A stretch of DNA of 45,199 nt from Desulfuromonadaceae bacterium (GTDB lineage Bacteria > Desulfobacterota > Desulfuromonadia > Geobacterales > Pseudopelobacteraceae), in NCBI GenBank assembly GCA_028712075.1, contig JAQTQX010000015.1, positions 1-45,199 on the forward strand. The letters run 5' to 3'. Within the stretch, counting starts at the first letter, position 1; each line of letters starts with the position of its first letter. The translations under genes and the position numbers were made by a program. Positions 35,912 to 44,890 of the stretch are shown here, in pieces. The notes beneath the pieces were generated by a model that saw only the letters and a program-made list of their open reading frames with translations, made no database searches and was not told the origin of the DNA.

Positions 35912-36741
35912 AATTTAAAGCTTTAGTCAATACCGTGCTGCAGGAACCGATTGCCTGGTTAAAGCGCATGATGTTTGAGAGAGATTATCGCACTTTTCTG
36001 GCCCTCCGGATGAAGCTGGGTGGAATACCGCGATTCACGGAGTGCCGGGCAAAGGTGTACGACTGGGATTTGGTGATACCCGATGCGGCATCCTTTCTTA
36101 CCTCCTATGGTGAAATTTTTGTCGAGCAGATCTACAAAATCCGCTGTGCCGATGAATCTCCGGTCATTCTTGATCTCGGAGCTAACATCGGCCTGAGTGT
36201 GCTCTATCTGAAGAGGCTCTATCCAAAAGCACGGATTACGGCCTATGAAGCTGATCCCCGCATTTTTGCCTGTCTGGAGCAGAATATCACCGGCAACGGA
36301 TACCGGGATGTGGTTCTTGTCAATAAGGCTGTCTGGCATGAAAATGCCGTTCTGCAGTTCAGCCAGGAGGGAGGTGATGGCGGCCGCGTTGCATGGGATG
36401 GTGAAAGGGGCACGGTTGCAGTTCAGTCTCAGGACATCCGGGAGATTATGGAAGGGCGCACAATCGATCTTTTAAAGATGGATATCGAAGGGGCGGAAGA
36501 TGTCGTTCTGCCGGCGTGCCGGGAATATCTGCCTGCGGTTCGCACCATTTTTATTGAGTATCACTCGCGGGTCGATGAGTGTCAACAACTGGACAAGGTT
36601 ATTTCGCTATTGTCCGGCACCGGTTTCAGGCTGCAGCTGCAGAGTGTGTTCTGCTCACCGTCGCCCCTTGCGGAACGGCGGGTCCATTCAGGCTATGACC
36701 TGCAGCTGAATATTTTCGGATGGAGGGAAGATGGGCGCTGA
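35908..36741 (+). CDS. FkbM-family methyltransferase
   Basis: The 277-aa protein has the FkbM layout: ILDLGANIGLSVLYL as the SAM loop, ITAYEADP for the acidic residue, NKAVWHENAVLQF, and LLKMDIEGAEDVVL followed by IFIEYHS. FkbM enzymes O-methylate sugars and polyketides. With the methyltransferase at 32851 it gives the cluster two methylation steps. It starts at GTG 35908, overlapping the preceding stop. Confidence 0.92.
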   Translation: MKFKALVNTVLQEPIAWLKRMMFERDYRTFLALRMKLGGIPRFTECRAKVYDWDLVIPDAASFLTSYGEIFVEQIYKIRCADESPVILDLGANIGLSVLYLKRLYPKARITAYEADPRIFACLEQNITGNGYRDVVLVNKAVWHENAVLQFSQEGGDGGRVAWDGERGTVAVQSQDIREIMEGRTIDLLKMDIEGAEDVVLPACREYLPAVRTIFIEYHSRVDECQQLDKVISLLSGTGFRLQLQSVFCSPSPLAERRVHSGYDLQLNIFGWREDGR

Positions 36742-36777
36742 GCAGCTGTTGACATACACTGCAAGGAAAGTTGCCGG

Positions 36778-37755
36778 ATGTTGAATCACGCCCGCTATCT
36801 GTTTCTTTCGCCGGTCAGGATGGCCGGGACGTGGCTCGTGAACCGTTTCAATGCACCGGTGATCATACTGCTGTACCACCGGGTTACCCGCTTGGAGTCT
36901 GATCCCCAACAGTTGTCGGTAACTCCAGAGAATTTTCGCGCCCAGATGCGCTACCTGAAGGACAATTTTCCCGTAGTCCGGCTGGACGCAGAATGGTCGG
37001 GTGTTGATCGTCCCTCGGTTGCTGTGACATTTGATGACGGCTATGCGGATAATGTGAACGAGGCGCTGCCGATTCTGGAGGAGTGCGGCGTCCCAGCAAC
37101 CTTCTTTATCTCCACCGGCTCTGTCGGCTCACATCAGGAGTTCTGGTGGGATGATCTGGAGCGGATACTCCTCAATAATGAAAATGTACCCGCGCGGTTC
37201 ACGCTTGATACGGGGAGTGAAGTGAGAGAATGGCCGACGAAATCAGCTGCGGAACGAGCCCGACTGTACCGTAATTTTCATGTTCTGATAAAAAACCTGC
37301 CGCCCGAACAACAGGAACAGCGGCTGGCACGACTTCGTGTCTGGGCAGATGTGGCAGAGGAGGGGCGGACAAGCCATCGGGTTGCGACCCATGATGAACT
37401 GAAGCGGCTGGCACAAAGCAAGCTTGTGACTATTGGCGGGCATACGGTCAGCCATACCCGGTTAACCGTCCTTTCCGGTGATCGGCAGCGTGAGGAGATA
37501 GCCGACTCGGTTCGTCAGCTTGAAATCTGGTCTGGACGCCAGATAAAAGTGTTCTCCTATCCCTTTGGCAGCCGGGACGACTTTACCGCAGAAACTATTG
37601 AAATCTGCCGTCAGGCCGGTCTGTTCAGAGCGGTGGCGAACATTCCGGGGCAATATCATCCGTGGACAGATCCGTTTCAGATTCCCCGCAATTTGGTCCG
37701 TAACTGGGAGCTGCCGATGTTCAGACGAAAACTTGCAGGCTTTTGGCTGTCATGA
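36778..37755 (+). CDS. Polysaccharide deacetylase (NodB family)
   Basis: The 325-aa protein has NodB-domain motifs: VAVTFDDGYADN (catalytic Asp and metal Asp), FFISTGS, GGHTVSHTRL (metal His pair) and FSYPFGSRDDF (Pro/Arg support residues). It removes acetyl groups from sugar polymers. No signal peptide is obvious, although the N-terminus is somewhat hydrophobic, so it may act on lipid-linked intermediates in the cytoplasm or at the membrane. It lies 36 bases after the FkbM gene and overlaps the next start by ATGA. Confidence 0.88.
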   Translation: MLNHARYLFLSPVRMAGTWLVNRFNAPVIILLYHRVTRLESDPQQLSVTPENFRAQMRYLKDNFPVVRLDAEWSGVDRPSVAVTFDDGYADNVNEALPILEECGVPATFFISTGSVGSHQEFWWDDLERILLNNENVPARFTLDTGSEVREWPTKSAAERARLYRNFHVLIKNLPPEQQEQRLARLRVWADVAEEGRTSHRVATHDELKRLAQSKLVTIGGHTVSHTRLTVLSGDRQREEIADSVRQLEIWSGRQIKVFSYPFGSRDDFTAETIEICRQAGLFRAVANIPGQYHPWTDPFQIPRNLVRNWELPMFRRKLAGFWLS

Positions 37756-39011
37756 AAGTCCTGTTCATAAATACTCATTATATGCACGGAGGAGCCGGTC
37801 GTGCGGCCGGGCGGCTACAGATCGCCCTGAAAAACATCGGGGTGGATGTCAAGCAGCTGGTGCAAAACGGTTTTGGCGACAGGCACGACTCCATAATCGG
37901 CCCCCTGAGCCCTTTTGAAAAATTGCTGGCTTTGTGGAAGCCGGCTCTGGAGATGTTGCCGCTGTATCTGTACAATAAGAGGAATGGCCTGCCGTTTTCC
38001 ACCTCTTTCCAATCAGATATTATTTTATCAAAGGTTAACGAACTTAATCCGGATATTATTCATCTTCATTGGACCTGTTCAGGGTTTGTAAAAATTGAAA
38101 CATTAAAGAAATTGAATAAACCGATTGTATGGACGCTCCACGACTCTTGGGCTTTTACTGGTGGCTGCCACATTCCACTGGATTGCGATCGTTATATTGG
38201 CAAATGTGGTAACTGTGCGACTCTTGGATCAAGGTTTGATTATGATCTATCTCGGTGGATTTGGAATAGGAAATTTAATTCGTGGCGAGGTTTGGATATA
38301 ACCCTTGTCACTCCCAGTAACTGGCTTGCTGCGTGTGTGAGGTCAAGTTCACTGTTCAGGGGAAAACGGGTTGAAGTTATTCCGAATGGATTGGATTTTG
38401 GAACGATGAGTTGTATCGATAAACATATTGCGAGAAAAATGTTTTCCCTTGATCTGGAGAAGAAGTACATTCTGTTCGGTGCAGTTAATGCGACAAGTGA
38501 TAAGAATAAAGGGTTTCAGCATGTTGTAAGTGCGTTGAGGGCTGTTTTAAAAGAGTTAGCGGCGCTTGACTGTGAGTTGTTGGTGTTTGGAGGATATGAA
38601 CCGGCCGAATTTTCAGGTTTTGGCCTGAAAACACATTATATTGGATATCTTCACGATGAGGTGAGTATAAACCTGCTGTATTCAGCAGCCGATGTGTTTA
38701 TTGCTCCATCACTTCAGGAAAATCTTCCGAATACAATCATGGAAGCCATGGCGTGCGGTTTGCCCGTGGTTGCTTTCTCTGTCGGCGGGATTCCGGATAT
38801 TGTTAACCACAAACTGAATGGTTATCTTGCTCAGCCGTATAATACTGATGATCTCGCACACGGTCTTCTGTCCATTCTATCAAATCTCCCGTTTTGTGAG
38901 CAGCTTTCACGTACAGCGCAAGATACAATTAAAGATAGATTTAACATTAATGACGTTGCCGGAAAGCATTTGGATCTATATAGCACGTTGGTCAAGGATT
39001 CACTCTGTTGA
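37752..39011 (+). CDS. Family 4 glycosyltransferase
   Basis: The 419-aa GT-B enzyme has MKVLFINTHYMHGGAGRAAGRL at the start, HLHWTCSGF, WTLHDSWAFTGGCH, IPNGLD in the middle and SLQENLPNTIMEAMACGLPVV at the C-terminus (the E...E nucleotide-sugar site of GT4). It is WcaC/WcaL-like in layout. The G+C content drops sharply from about 38010 onward, while the first ~260 bases resemble the neighbours, suggesting a mosaic gene. The ATG at 37752 overlaps the deacetylase stop. Confidence 0.88.
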   Translation: MKVLFINTHYMHGGAGRAAGRLQIALKNIGVDVKQLVQNGFGDRHDSIIGPLSPFEKLLALWKPALEMLPLYLYNKRNGLPFSTSFQSDIILSKVNELNPDIIHLHWTCSGFVKIETLKKLNKPIVWTLHDSWAFTGGCHIPLDCDRYIGKCGNCATLGSRFDYDLSRWIWNRKFNSWRGLDITLVTPSNWLAACVRSSSLFRGKRVEVIPNGLDFGTMSCIDKHIARKMFSLDLEKKYILFGAVNATSDKNKGFQHVVSALRAVLKELAALDCELLVFGGYEPAEFSGFGLKTHYIGYLHDEVSINLLYSAADVFIAPSLQENLPNTIMEAMACGLPVVAFSVGGIPDIVNHKLNGYLAQPYNTDDLAHGLLSILSNLPFCEQLSRTAQDTIKDRFNINDVAGKHLDLYSTLVKDSLC

Positions 39012-40096
39012 AGGTTCTTATTCTAAAATTATTTGATTCGCTTATAGGAAGCTTTTTGGCGGCTATCCTGCCTCGTCAGCCTGCAATAACGGCTCACAAA
39101 TTTCGTAACATTCTTTTTATCCGACCCGGCGGAATCGGCGATGCTGTGTTCCTGGCTCCTGCAATTCGATCTCTCAAAAAATTCTACCCGGCCATCAATA
39201 TCACGATTCTTGCCGAAAAGCGCAATGCAGGAGTATTTCCGCTGATCCCTTTTCAGGATGTACTGCTCTGTTACGACCGTTCCTGTGAGTTAGCCCAGGT
39301 TCTGCGCCGCAGCTACGATGTTGTCATCGACACAGAGCAGTGGCACCGTTTATCTGCCCTAGTGGCGCGGTTTGTGTCTGCACCGGTCAAAATAGGTTTC
39401 GATACCAATGAGCGCCGTCGAATGTTCAACTACCCGATTCCTTATTCTCATGAGGACTATGAGACTGCCAGCTTTGCCCACTTTTTGGAGCCGCTGGGGA
39501 TAAAAATGGATACTATTGAGTTAGGCGCTCCGTTCCTGTTTCCTCCGGAGGCTACATGTGTAAAAGTTGCCGGTCTGCTGGCGGCGCTCAATGATGCCAC
39601 GTTTGTAGCGGTCTTTCCCGGCGCCAGTATCGCTGAACGTCGCTGGGGTGCAGAGCGTTTCAGAAGGGTAGCTGAAATGCTTTCAACTATTGGTATTAAG
39701 ATTGTTGTGGTTGGTGGAAGAGAGGACCGCCACCAGGGAGAGGTCATTGCAGGTGGCGGGTTGGGACTGAATCTGGCGGGCTTGACCTCATTGTCCGAGA
39801 CAGCAGCTGTTATTCAAAAAAGCGCGTTGCTCGTGAGCGGAGACTCCGGTGTGCTGCATATTGCTGTCGGTCTTGGAGTGCCGACAGTATCGCTGTTTGG
39901 CCCCGGAAGGGCAAAAAAGTGGGCGCCCCGTGGTGATAATCACATTGTGCTCAACAAGAAGCTCCCTTGTTCGCCTTGTACTACCTTTGGCACGACCCCC
40001 CCCTGTCCAAATGGAAACAGATGCATGTCAGATATCTCTGTTGAAAACGTAGTAACTGCTGCGAAACAGTTGTTAAGCCGCTCATTAGCATCCTGA
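39008..40096 (+). CDS. Family 9 glycosyltransferase (heptosyltransferase-like)
   Basis: The 362-aa protein has the GT9 core: ILFIRPGGIGDAVFLAPAIRSL, FPGASIAERRWGAERF, and SGDSGVLHIAVGLGVPTVSLFGPG. GT9 enzymes add heptose or related sugars in lipopolysaccharide core or glycan synthesis. The start is TTG 39008, forming a TTGA overlap with the previous stop, and the leader has no better ATG. It is the last gene of the cluster. A C8 run lies at 39996-40003. Confidence 0.9.
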   Translation: MKVLILKLFDSLIGSFLAAILPRQPAITAHKFRNILFIRPGGIGDAVFLAPAIRSLKKFYPAINITILAEKRNAGVFPLIPFQDVLLCYDRSCELAQVLRRSYDVVIDTEQWHRLSALVARFVSAPVKIGFDTNERRRMFNYPIPYSHEDYETASFAHFLEPLGIKMDTIELGAPFLFPPEATCVKVAGLLAALNDATFVAVFPGASIAERRWGAERFRRVAEMLSTIGIKIVVVGGREDRHQGEVIAGGGLGLNLAGLTSLSETAAVIQKSALLVSGDSGVLHIAVGLGVPTVSLFGPGRAKKWAPRGDNHIVLNKKLPCSPCTTFGTTPPCPNGNRCMSDISVENVVTAAKQLLSRSLAS

Positions 40097-40182
40097 TTCA
40101 GTGATACTGTTTTTGTGTTCTGGGTGAAAGTATGTTATTTTCCAAACTTACCACCATATTTTACCAGTGAAAGGTTTTGCTC

Positions 40183-41568
40183 ATGCGTTACATAAGTACT
40201 CGTGGCGGAATAGTTCCTATTTCTTTTAAAGATGCGGTCATGATGGGGCTGGCATCTGATGGCGGTCTGCTTCTGCCTCAGTCATATCCGGTTATTACCA
40301 GAGACCACCTCAATGCGTGGCGGTCATTGTCATATCCGGACCTGGCTTTTGAGGTCATATCCCGCTATGTTGATGATATTCCTGCAGCTGACTTGAAAAA
40401 TATCATCTCCCGTTCGTATGCCACTTTTACTCATGATGAAGTCACACCACTGGTCAAAAAGGACGGTGTTTATATACTTGAACTGTTCCATGGGGTAACG
40501 CTGGCATTCAAGGATGTCGCACTACAGTTTTTGGGCAACCTGTTCGAATACATCCTTGCGGAGCGGCATCAGACACTGAATATCATCGGTGCAACATCAG
40601 GCGATACCGGCAGTGCAGCAATTCATGGCGTGCGCGGGAAACAAGGCATCTCCATTTTTATCCTGCATCCGCATGGCAAGACATCCGAAGTGCAGGCGCT
40701 GCAGATGACATCAGTCACCGATGCAAATGTTCATAATATAGCGGTGCGCGGCACATTTGACGATTGCCAGGATATGGTGAAAGAACTGTTTGGCGATCTT
40801 GAGTTTAAACAGAAATATGCTCTCGGTGCCGTTAATTCGATTAACTGGGCACGAGTGCTGGCACAGGTTGTGTATTATTTTTACGCCTGGCTGCGGGTTA
40901 CTGAAGAAACCGACGCGCCGGTCAGTTTTTCGGTGCCAACGGGGAATTTTGGCGATATTTTTGCGGGGTATGTTGCAAAGAGAATGGGATTGCCGATCGA
41001 TACGCTGCTGTTAGCAACTAATGAAAATAATATCCTGACCCGCTTTATCAACGAGGCTGACTACTCTCTTGGAGAGGTCGTTGCGACGGTTTCACCCTCC
41101 ATGGACATACAGATAGCTTCCAATTTTGAACGCTATCTGTTCCATCTGTTTGCCGGAAGTCCCGTCCGTGTTACTGATGCGTTCGCTGAATTGAAGGAGC
41201 ATGGCCGAATTACCTGCACACCGGACGAAATGGAACAGGTGCGAAAGGATTTTTGTTCAGCGTCGGTTGATCAGAAAGCCACATTGCAGACTATCTGCGA
41301 TTTTTACGGTGACTCCGGTTACCTGCTTGACCCTCACACTGCTGTCGGTGTCAGGGCCGCTCTTGATCTGTTGCCGACGGATTCCGCAAAAATCTGTCTT
41401 GCCACGGCTCATCCGGCCAAGTTTGGCGAAACGGTGGAGCAAGCGCTTGGTGCTCCAGTCCCGGTTCCCGAATCTGTCAGGGAGCTGTATGGAAAACCTA
41501 CCAGATGCGATGTCATGGATGCGGATATCTCTGCTGTTCGAGAATTCATTGCTGCACATATAGGGTAG
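40183..41568 (+). CDS. thrC: Threonine synthase
   Basis: The 461-aa protein is a fold type II PLP enzyme: N-terminal YISTRGGIVPISFKDAV typical of ThrC, Schiff-base lysine K110 in FHGVTLAFKDVALQFLGN, phosphate/PLP loop GATSGDTGSAAIHGVRG and FSVPTGNFGDIFAGY. It converts O-phosphohomoserine to threonine. The ATG at 40183 follows AAGG at 8-base spacing; a TTG two codons earlier is less likely. It is separated from the glycan cluster by 86 bases and starts a thrC-murJ-ogt run. Confidence 0.96.
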   Translation: MRYISTRGGIVPISFKDAVMMGLASDGGLLLPQSYPVITRDHLNAWRSLSYPDLAFEVISRYVDDIPAADLKNIISRSYATFTHDEVTPLVKKDGVYILELFHGVTLAFKDVALQFLGNLFEYILAERHQTLNIIGATSGDTGSAAIHGVRGKQGISIFILHPHGKTSEVQALQMTSVTDANVHNIAVRGTFDDCQDMVKELFGDLEFKQKYALGAVNSINWARVLAQVVYYFYAWLRVTEETDAPVSFSVPTGNFGDIFAGYVAKRMGLPIDTLLLATNENNILTRFINEADYSLGEVVATVSPSMDIQIASNFERYLFHLFAGSPVRVTDAFAELKEHGRITCTPDEMEQVRKDFCSASVDQKATLQTICDFYGDSGYLLDPHTAVGVRAALDLLPTDSAKICLATAHPAKFGETVEQALGAPVPVPESVRELYGKPTRCDVMDADISAVREFIAAHIG

Positions 41569-41580
41569 CAGACCGGCATC

Positions 41581-43149
41581 ATGTCAGAAAAACGCCATAT
41601 AGCCCGGGCAGCCGGAATTCTTGGCAGTGCTACGATGCTTTCACGAATCATGGGGATGGTTCGCGATATGGTTGTATCGCGCCTGTTCGGTGCCGGGTTG
41701 GCAACCGATGCATTCTTTGCGGCGTTTCAGATTCCCAATATGTTGCGGCGTTTTTTCGCTGAGGGGGCTCTTACGGCCGCTTTTGTGCCTACTTTTTCAG
41801 CAACTCTTTCACAACGTGGCGAAGGTAAGGCTCGTGAGCTCGCCAACACCTGTTTTACCCTGCTTACCATCATTATGGCGCTTATCACGCTGGCCGGCAT
41901 TCTCTTCGCCCCTTTTCTTATCGCCCTGATGTTCCCCGGTTTTAAGGCTGTACCGGGTAAGTTCGAACTCGCTGTTCAGCTGAACCGTCTGATGTTTCCC
42001 TACATCTTTTTCATAAGTCTGGTAGCCCTCTGCATGGGCATCCTCAATACCCTCCGCCATTTCTTGACCCCAGCCATATCAACCGTATTTCTGAATATTG
42101 CCATAATTGTTGCTGCGCTCTGCCTGCGCGGTTTCTTTGAAGTTCCTGTCATTGCCCTGGCGGCAGGTGTTCTTATTGGCGGGTTCATTCAGTTAGTCAT
42201 GCAACTGCCTGTTCTTTGGAAATTTGGATTTTCACTCAAACCGGATTTCAATTTCAACACTCCTGAAATTCGTTCTATTGCCCTGTTAATGTTGCCATCA
42301 GTGTTCGGAGTGGGGGTCTACTACCTGAATATAACGGTCAGTGCTGTTCTTGCCTCATACCTGCCCGAGGGGAGTGTTTCATACCTTTACTACGCGCAGC
42401 GCCTGTTCGAGTTTCCACAAGGTATATTTACGGTGTCAGTAGCGCAGGCGGTTCTGCCATCGATGAGCAGGCAGGTTGCCGCAGGAGACAATGACGGAAT
42501 GAAGGAGACACTTTCCTTCGGCGTACGATTGACACTGTTTATCACTATTCCTGCCATGGCCGGTTTAATGGCGTGCTCCACCCCTATTTTCAGTCTTATT
42601 TTCATGGGGGGCGCATTTGATTATCAGAAGGCGGTACATTCCGCTACGGCGCTCCTGTACTATTCGGCCGGGCTCTCTTTTGTCGCGCTGACTCGGGTAC
42701 TTGCACCGGTATTTTATGCGCTAAAAGATACAAAAACACCGGTATATACAGCACTTATAGCCTTTATAGTAAACCTTTGCTTGAGTCTTATACTGATGGT
42801 GCCGCTTAAACATGGCGGGTTGGCGCTTGCGACAACAATCTCATCGTTCTGCAATATGGTGCTGCTGCTCTGGCTTTTGAAACGAAAAATCGGCTCTTAT
42901 GGCGGAAACGCAATCATGCTGACGGCAGTGAAATCTTTTGCCGCTTCAATTCCTATGACTGGGGCTGTCTGGTATGGCTGCTCATTTGTCGACTGGTCAC
43001 AAACCGGTCACAAGCTCTCAAAAGTATTTGCTCTGGGTGGGAGCATCATCTGCGGAAGCATCATATACTTTGCGATTGTAAAGTTATTACGCTCTGAAGA
43101 GATGCTTGAAGTGATTGCGCTGCTGCGACGTAAATTTAACAAGGGGTAG
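41581..43149 (+). CDS. murJ: Lipid II flippase MurJ (MviN)
   Basis: The 522-aa protein has about 13-14 membrane spans and the MurJ signature near the N-terminus (SRIMGMVRDMVVSRLFGAG, then RRFFAEGALTAAFVPTF). It moves the peptidoglycan precursor lipid II across the inner membrane. Family length and the lipid-groove arginines (R24 region, RR at 53-54) are preserved. It follows thrC by 12 bases and precedes ogt by 6. Confidence 0.96.
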   Translation: MSEKRHIARAAGILGSATMLSRIMGMVRDMVVSRLFGAGLATDAFFAAFQIPNMLRRFFAEGALTAAFVPTFSATLSQRGEGKARELANTCFTLLTIIMALITLAGILFAPFLIALMFPGFKAVPGKFELAVQLNRLMFPYIFFISLVALCMGILNTLRHFLTPAISTVFLNIAIIVAALCLRGFFEVPVIALAAGVLIGGFIQLVMQLPVLWKFGFSLKPDFNFNTPEIRSIALLMLPSVFGVGVYYLNITVSAVLASYLPEGSVSYLYYAQRLFEFPQGIFTVSVAQAVLPSMSRQVAAGDNDGMKETLSFGVRLTLFITIPAMAGLMACSTPIFSLIFMGGAFDYQKAVHSATALLYYSAGLSFVALTRVLAPVFYALKDTKTPVYTALIAFIVNLCLSLILMVPLKHGGLALATTISSFCNMVLLLWLLKRKIGSYGGNAIMLTAVKSFAASIPMTGAVWYGCSFVDWSQTGHKLSKVFALGGSIICGSIIYFAIVKLLRSEEMLEVIALLRRKFNKG

Positions 43150-43155
43150 GAGACT

Positions 43156-43704
43156 ATGTACTGTTCGCAATTTGTTACCGGTTACGGCTGCGGAATCGTG
43201 TATGCGACTGATCAGGGGGTGGTAAAGGTGGAGCTACCTGATATGAGTGGTCGTGAAATGGCAGCCCGTAACAAGCCGTCGGAATTGCAATCGTCACAAC
43301 TATCGGCATACACCGCTGTTGGCCTCCGGAATTATTTTGCCGGAAAGCAGGTAAATTTCACAGATATCCCGGTGGCTCTTGACGGGATGACGACATTTCA
43401 ACAAAACACGCTGTGTACAATAAGAAAGCTTGAATTTGGTGAGATTGTCAGCTATGGGCAGGTTGCTGAAATGTGCGGGCGACCACGCGCCGCCAGGGCC
43501 GTCGGTGGTGCATTGGCTGCCAACCCTGTTCCGGTGATCATTCCGTGCCACCGTGTTGTTGCTTCCGATGGACAACTCACCGGTTTTTCGGCTCCAGGGG
43601 GTAAGCTCACAAAAATAGCACTGCTAAAGTTGGAAGGTGTTGAATTCAAAGGGTTGTTGGCGGGTTCGGTGCGGGTGGTTATGCACAGGAGTTCTCTTCG
43701 CTGA
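43156..43704 (+). CDS. ogt: Methylated-DNA-protein-cysteine methyltransferase
   Basis: The 182-aa protein has the active-site loop IIPCHRVV with acceptor Cys131 and the helix-turn-helix before it (SYGQVAEMCGRPRAARAVGGAL, including the Arg finger). It removes O6-alkyl groups from guanine in a suicide reaction. The N-terminal domain is short, as in Ogt rather than Ada. Six bases after murJ, so probably cotranscribed. Confidence 0.93.
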   Translation: MYCSQFVTGYGCGIVYATDQGVVKVELPDMSGREMAARNKPSELQSSQLSAYTAVGLRNYFAGKQVNFTDIPVALDGMTTFQQNTLCTIRKLEFGEIVSYGQVAEMCGRPRAARAVGGALAANPVPVIIPCHRVVASDGQLTGFSAPGGKLTKIALLKLEGVEFKGLLAGSVRVVMHRSSLR

Positions 43705-43868
43705 CGGAATGATTTTATTCAGCAATAAACGCTTGACAGCCTAACCCCTTAATTTTACCATATATACATGTAACTATTTGATATTATTTATTTTTTATCT
43801 TGTATAAAAAATCGGCATTTTGGATAAAACAGTTGTAAAAATATCACTTTTGCATTTCGTCAACACCG

Positions 43869-43902
43869 TTCTCCACAAGTTATCCACAATTTTTGTGGAT
43901 AT
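43869..43902. other. Cluster of three DnaA-box-like 9-mers beside an AT-rich stretch
   Basis: TTATCCACA (43880-43888) is a perfect consensus DnaA box. TTCTCCACA (43869-43877) matches 8 of 9, and TGTGGATAT (43894-43902) is an inverted 8-of-9 match. A very AT-rich stretch (43750-43860) lies to the left. The two right-hand boxes also form a 9-bp hairpin (43881-43889 / 43893-43901). The region lies between convergent ogt and mazG genes. It could be a replication-origin element, a DnaA-binding reservoir, or simply a weak bidirectional terminator. Confidence 0.5.
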
Positions 43903-43943
43903 TGAAAACAACTCAGTAAAAACAGCTAGATTGAGATAGCTTG

Positions 43944-44738
43944 TTAAACGGTTCCGTTCAACTCGGCAGATTTTGCCCGCTCCCATAACTGATCCATCTC
44001 TTCAAGGGAGGCGTTCTGCATCGGTATTCCCTGACGGAGCAGTTCGGCTTCAACATAACTGAAACGTCTCTGAAAGCGGGCTATGGTTTTACGCAGGGCC
44101 TCTTCCGGATTCAGCGACAGGAAACGTCCCATATTGACAATGGCGAACAGCAGATCACCCAGCTCATCCTCCATCCGGATCGGATCTCCCCCTTCCCAGG
44201 CCTCTTCAAACTCATGAAGCTCCTCCATAACTTTTGCAAATACCTGGTCAGCATGTTCCCAGTCAAAACCGACTCGTGAAGCTTTTTCACTGATTTTATG
44301 CGCCTTCATGAGTGCCGGCAGATAATCAGGGACCCCTGATAATGCTGAAGGTCGTTCATCTCTTTTCTCAAGCTGTTTTATTCTCTCCCAGTTTTCAATT
44401 TGCTGCGCGCTGTCCTCGATGACAAGGTCGCCAAATACATGAGGATGACGGCGGATCAATTTTGTGCATATCGTACCTATGACATCCTGAATGGTAAAAT
44501 CACCCGACTCCTCTGCGATGGCGGCGTGAAAAATCGGCTGCAGCAACAGATCCCCAAGTTCCTCTTTAAGATGCTGTGGCGATTTTTCATCGATGGCTTC
44601 AATAACCTCGTAGGTTTCTTCGAGCAGGTAGCGGGTCAGACTTTCATGTGTCTGCTCGGCGTCCCACGGGCAGCCGCCCGGAGCGCGCAGTCTGCGCATA
44701 ATATCCAAAAGACCTTCAAATGTATGAGTAGTATTCAT
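43944..44738 (-). CDS. mazG: MazG-type nucleoside triphosphate pyrophosphohydrolase
   Basis: The 264-aa protein has the two tandem MazG domains of full-length MazG: N-terminal (PGGCPWDAEQTHESLTRYL, EETYEVIEAI, ELGDLLLQ) and C-terminal (EELHEFEEAW, ELGDLLFAIVNMGRF), each with ExxE...ExxD metal ligands. It hydrolyses non-canonical or excess nucleoside triphosphates to monophosphates. The ATG at 44738 follows AAGGAAG; a longer frame adds non-conserved residues. It is divergent from the recG-like gene. Confidence 0.95.
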   Translation of the reverse strand: MNTTHTFEGLLDIMRRLRAPGGCPWDAEQTHESLTRYLLEETYEVIEAIDEKSPQHLKEELGDLLLQPIFHAAIAEESGDFTIQDVIGTICTKLIRRHPHVFGDLVIEDSAQQIENWERIKQLEKRDERPSALSGVPDYLPALMKAHKISEKASRVGFDWEHADQVFAKVMEELHEFEEAWEGGDPIRMEDELGDLLFAIVNMGRFLSLNPEEALRKTIARFQRRFSYVEAELLRQGIPMQNASLEEMDQLWERAKSAELNGTV

Positions 44739-44890
44739 GTAGCTTCCTTTTGGAGAGAATATACTATCAGATATGCCTACCGAACCGGGACTTGTCAATG
44801 AAACTTGCCGTGAAATTATATGGACAACGCGTAGCAAAGAATATTATGAATGGATCTCACAATATTATATTCACCAATTCAGGAATGTGC

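Noticed and set aside
40099..40114. Short hairpin plus T-run after the last glycosyltransferase, as a terminator
   Set aside because: The stem is only four base pairs (CAGT/ACTG), too weak to call despite the five T bases.
43881..43901. Nine-bp hairpin as the main explanation of the ogt-mazG gap
   Set aside because: The stem is AT-rich with no U-tract on either strand; the overlap with consensus DnaA boxes is the better-supported reading, though a weak terminator is not excluded.
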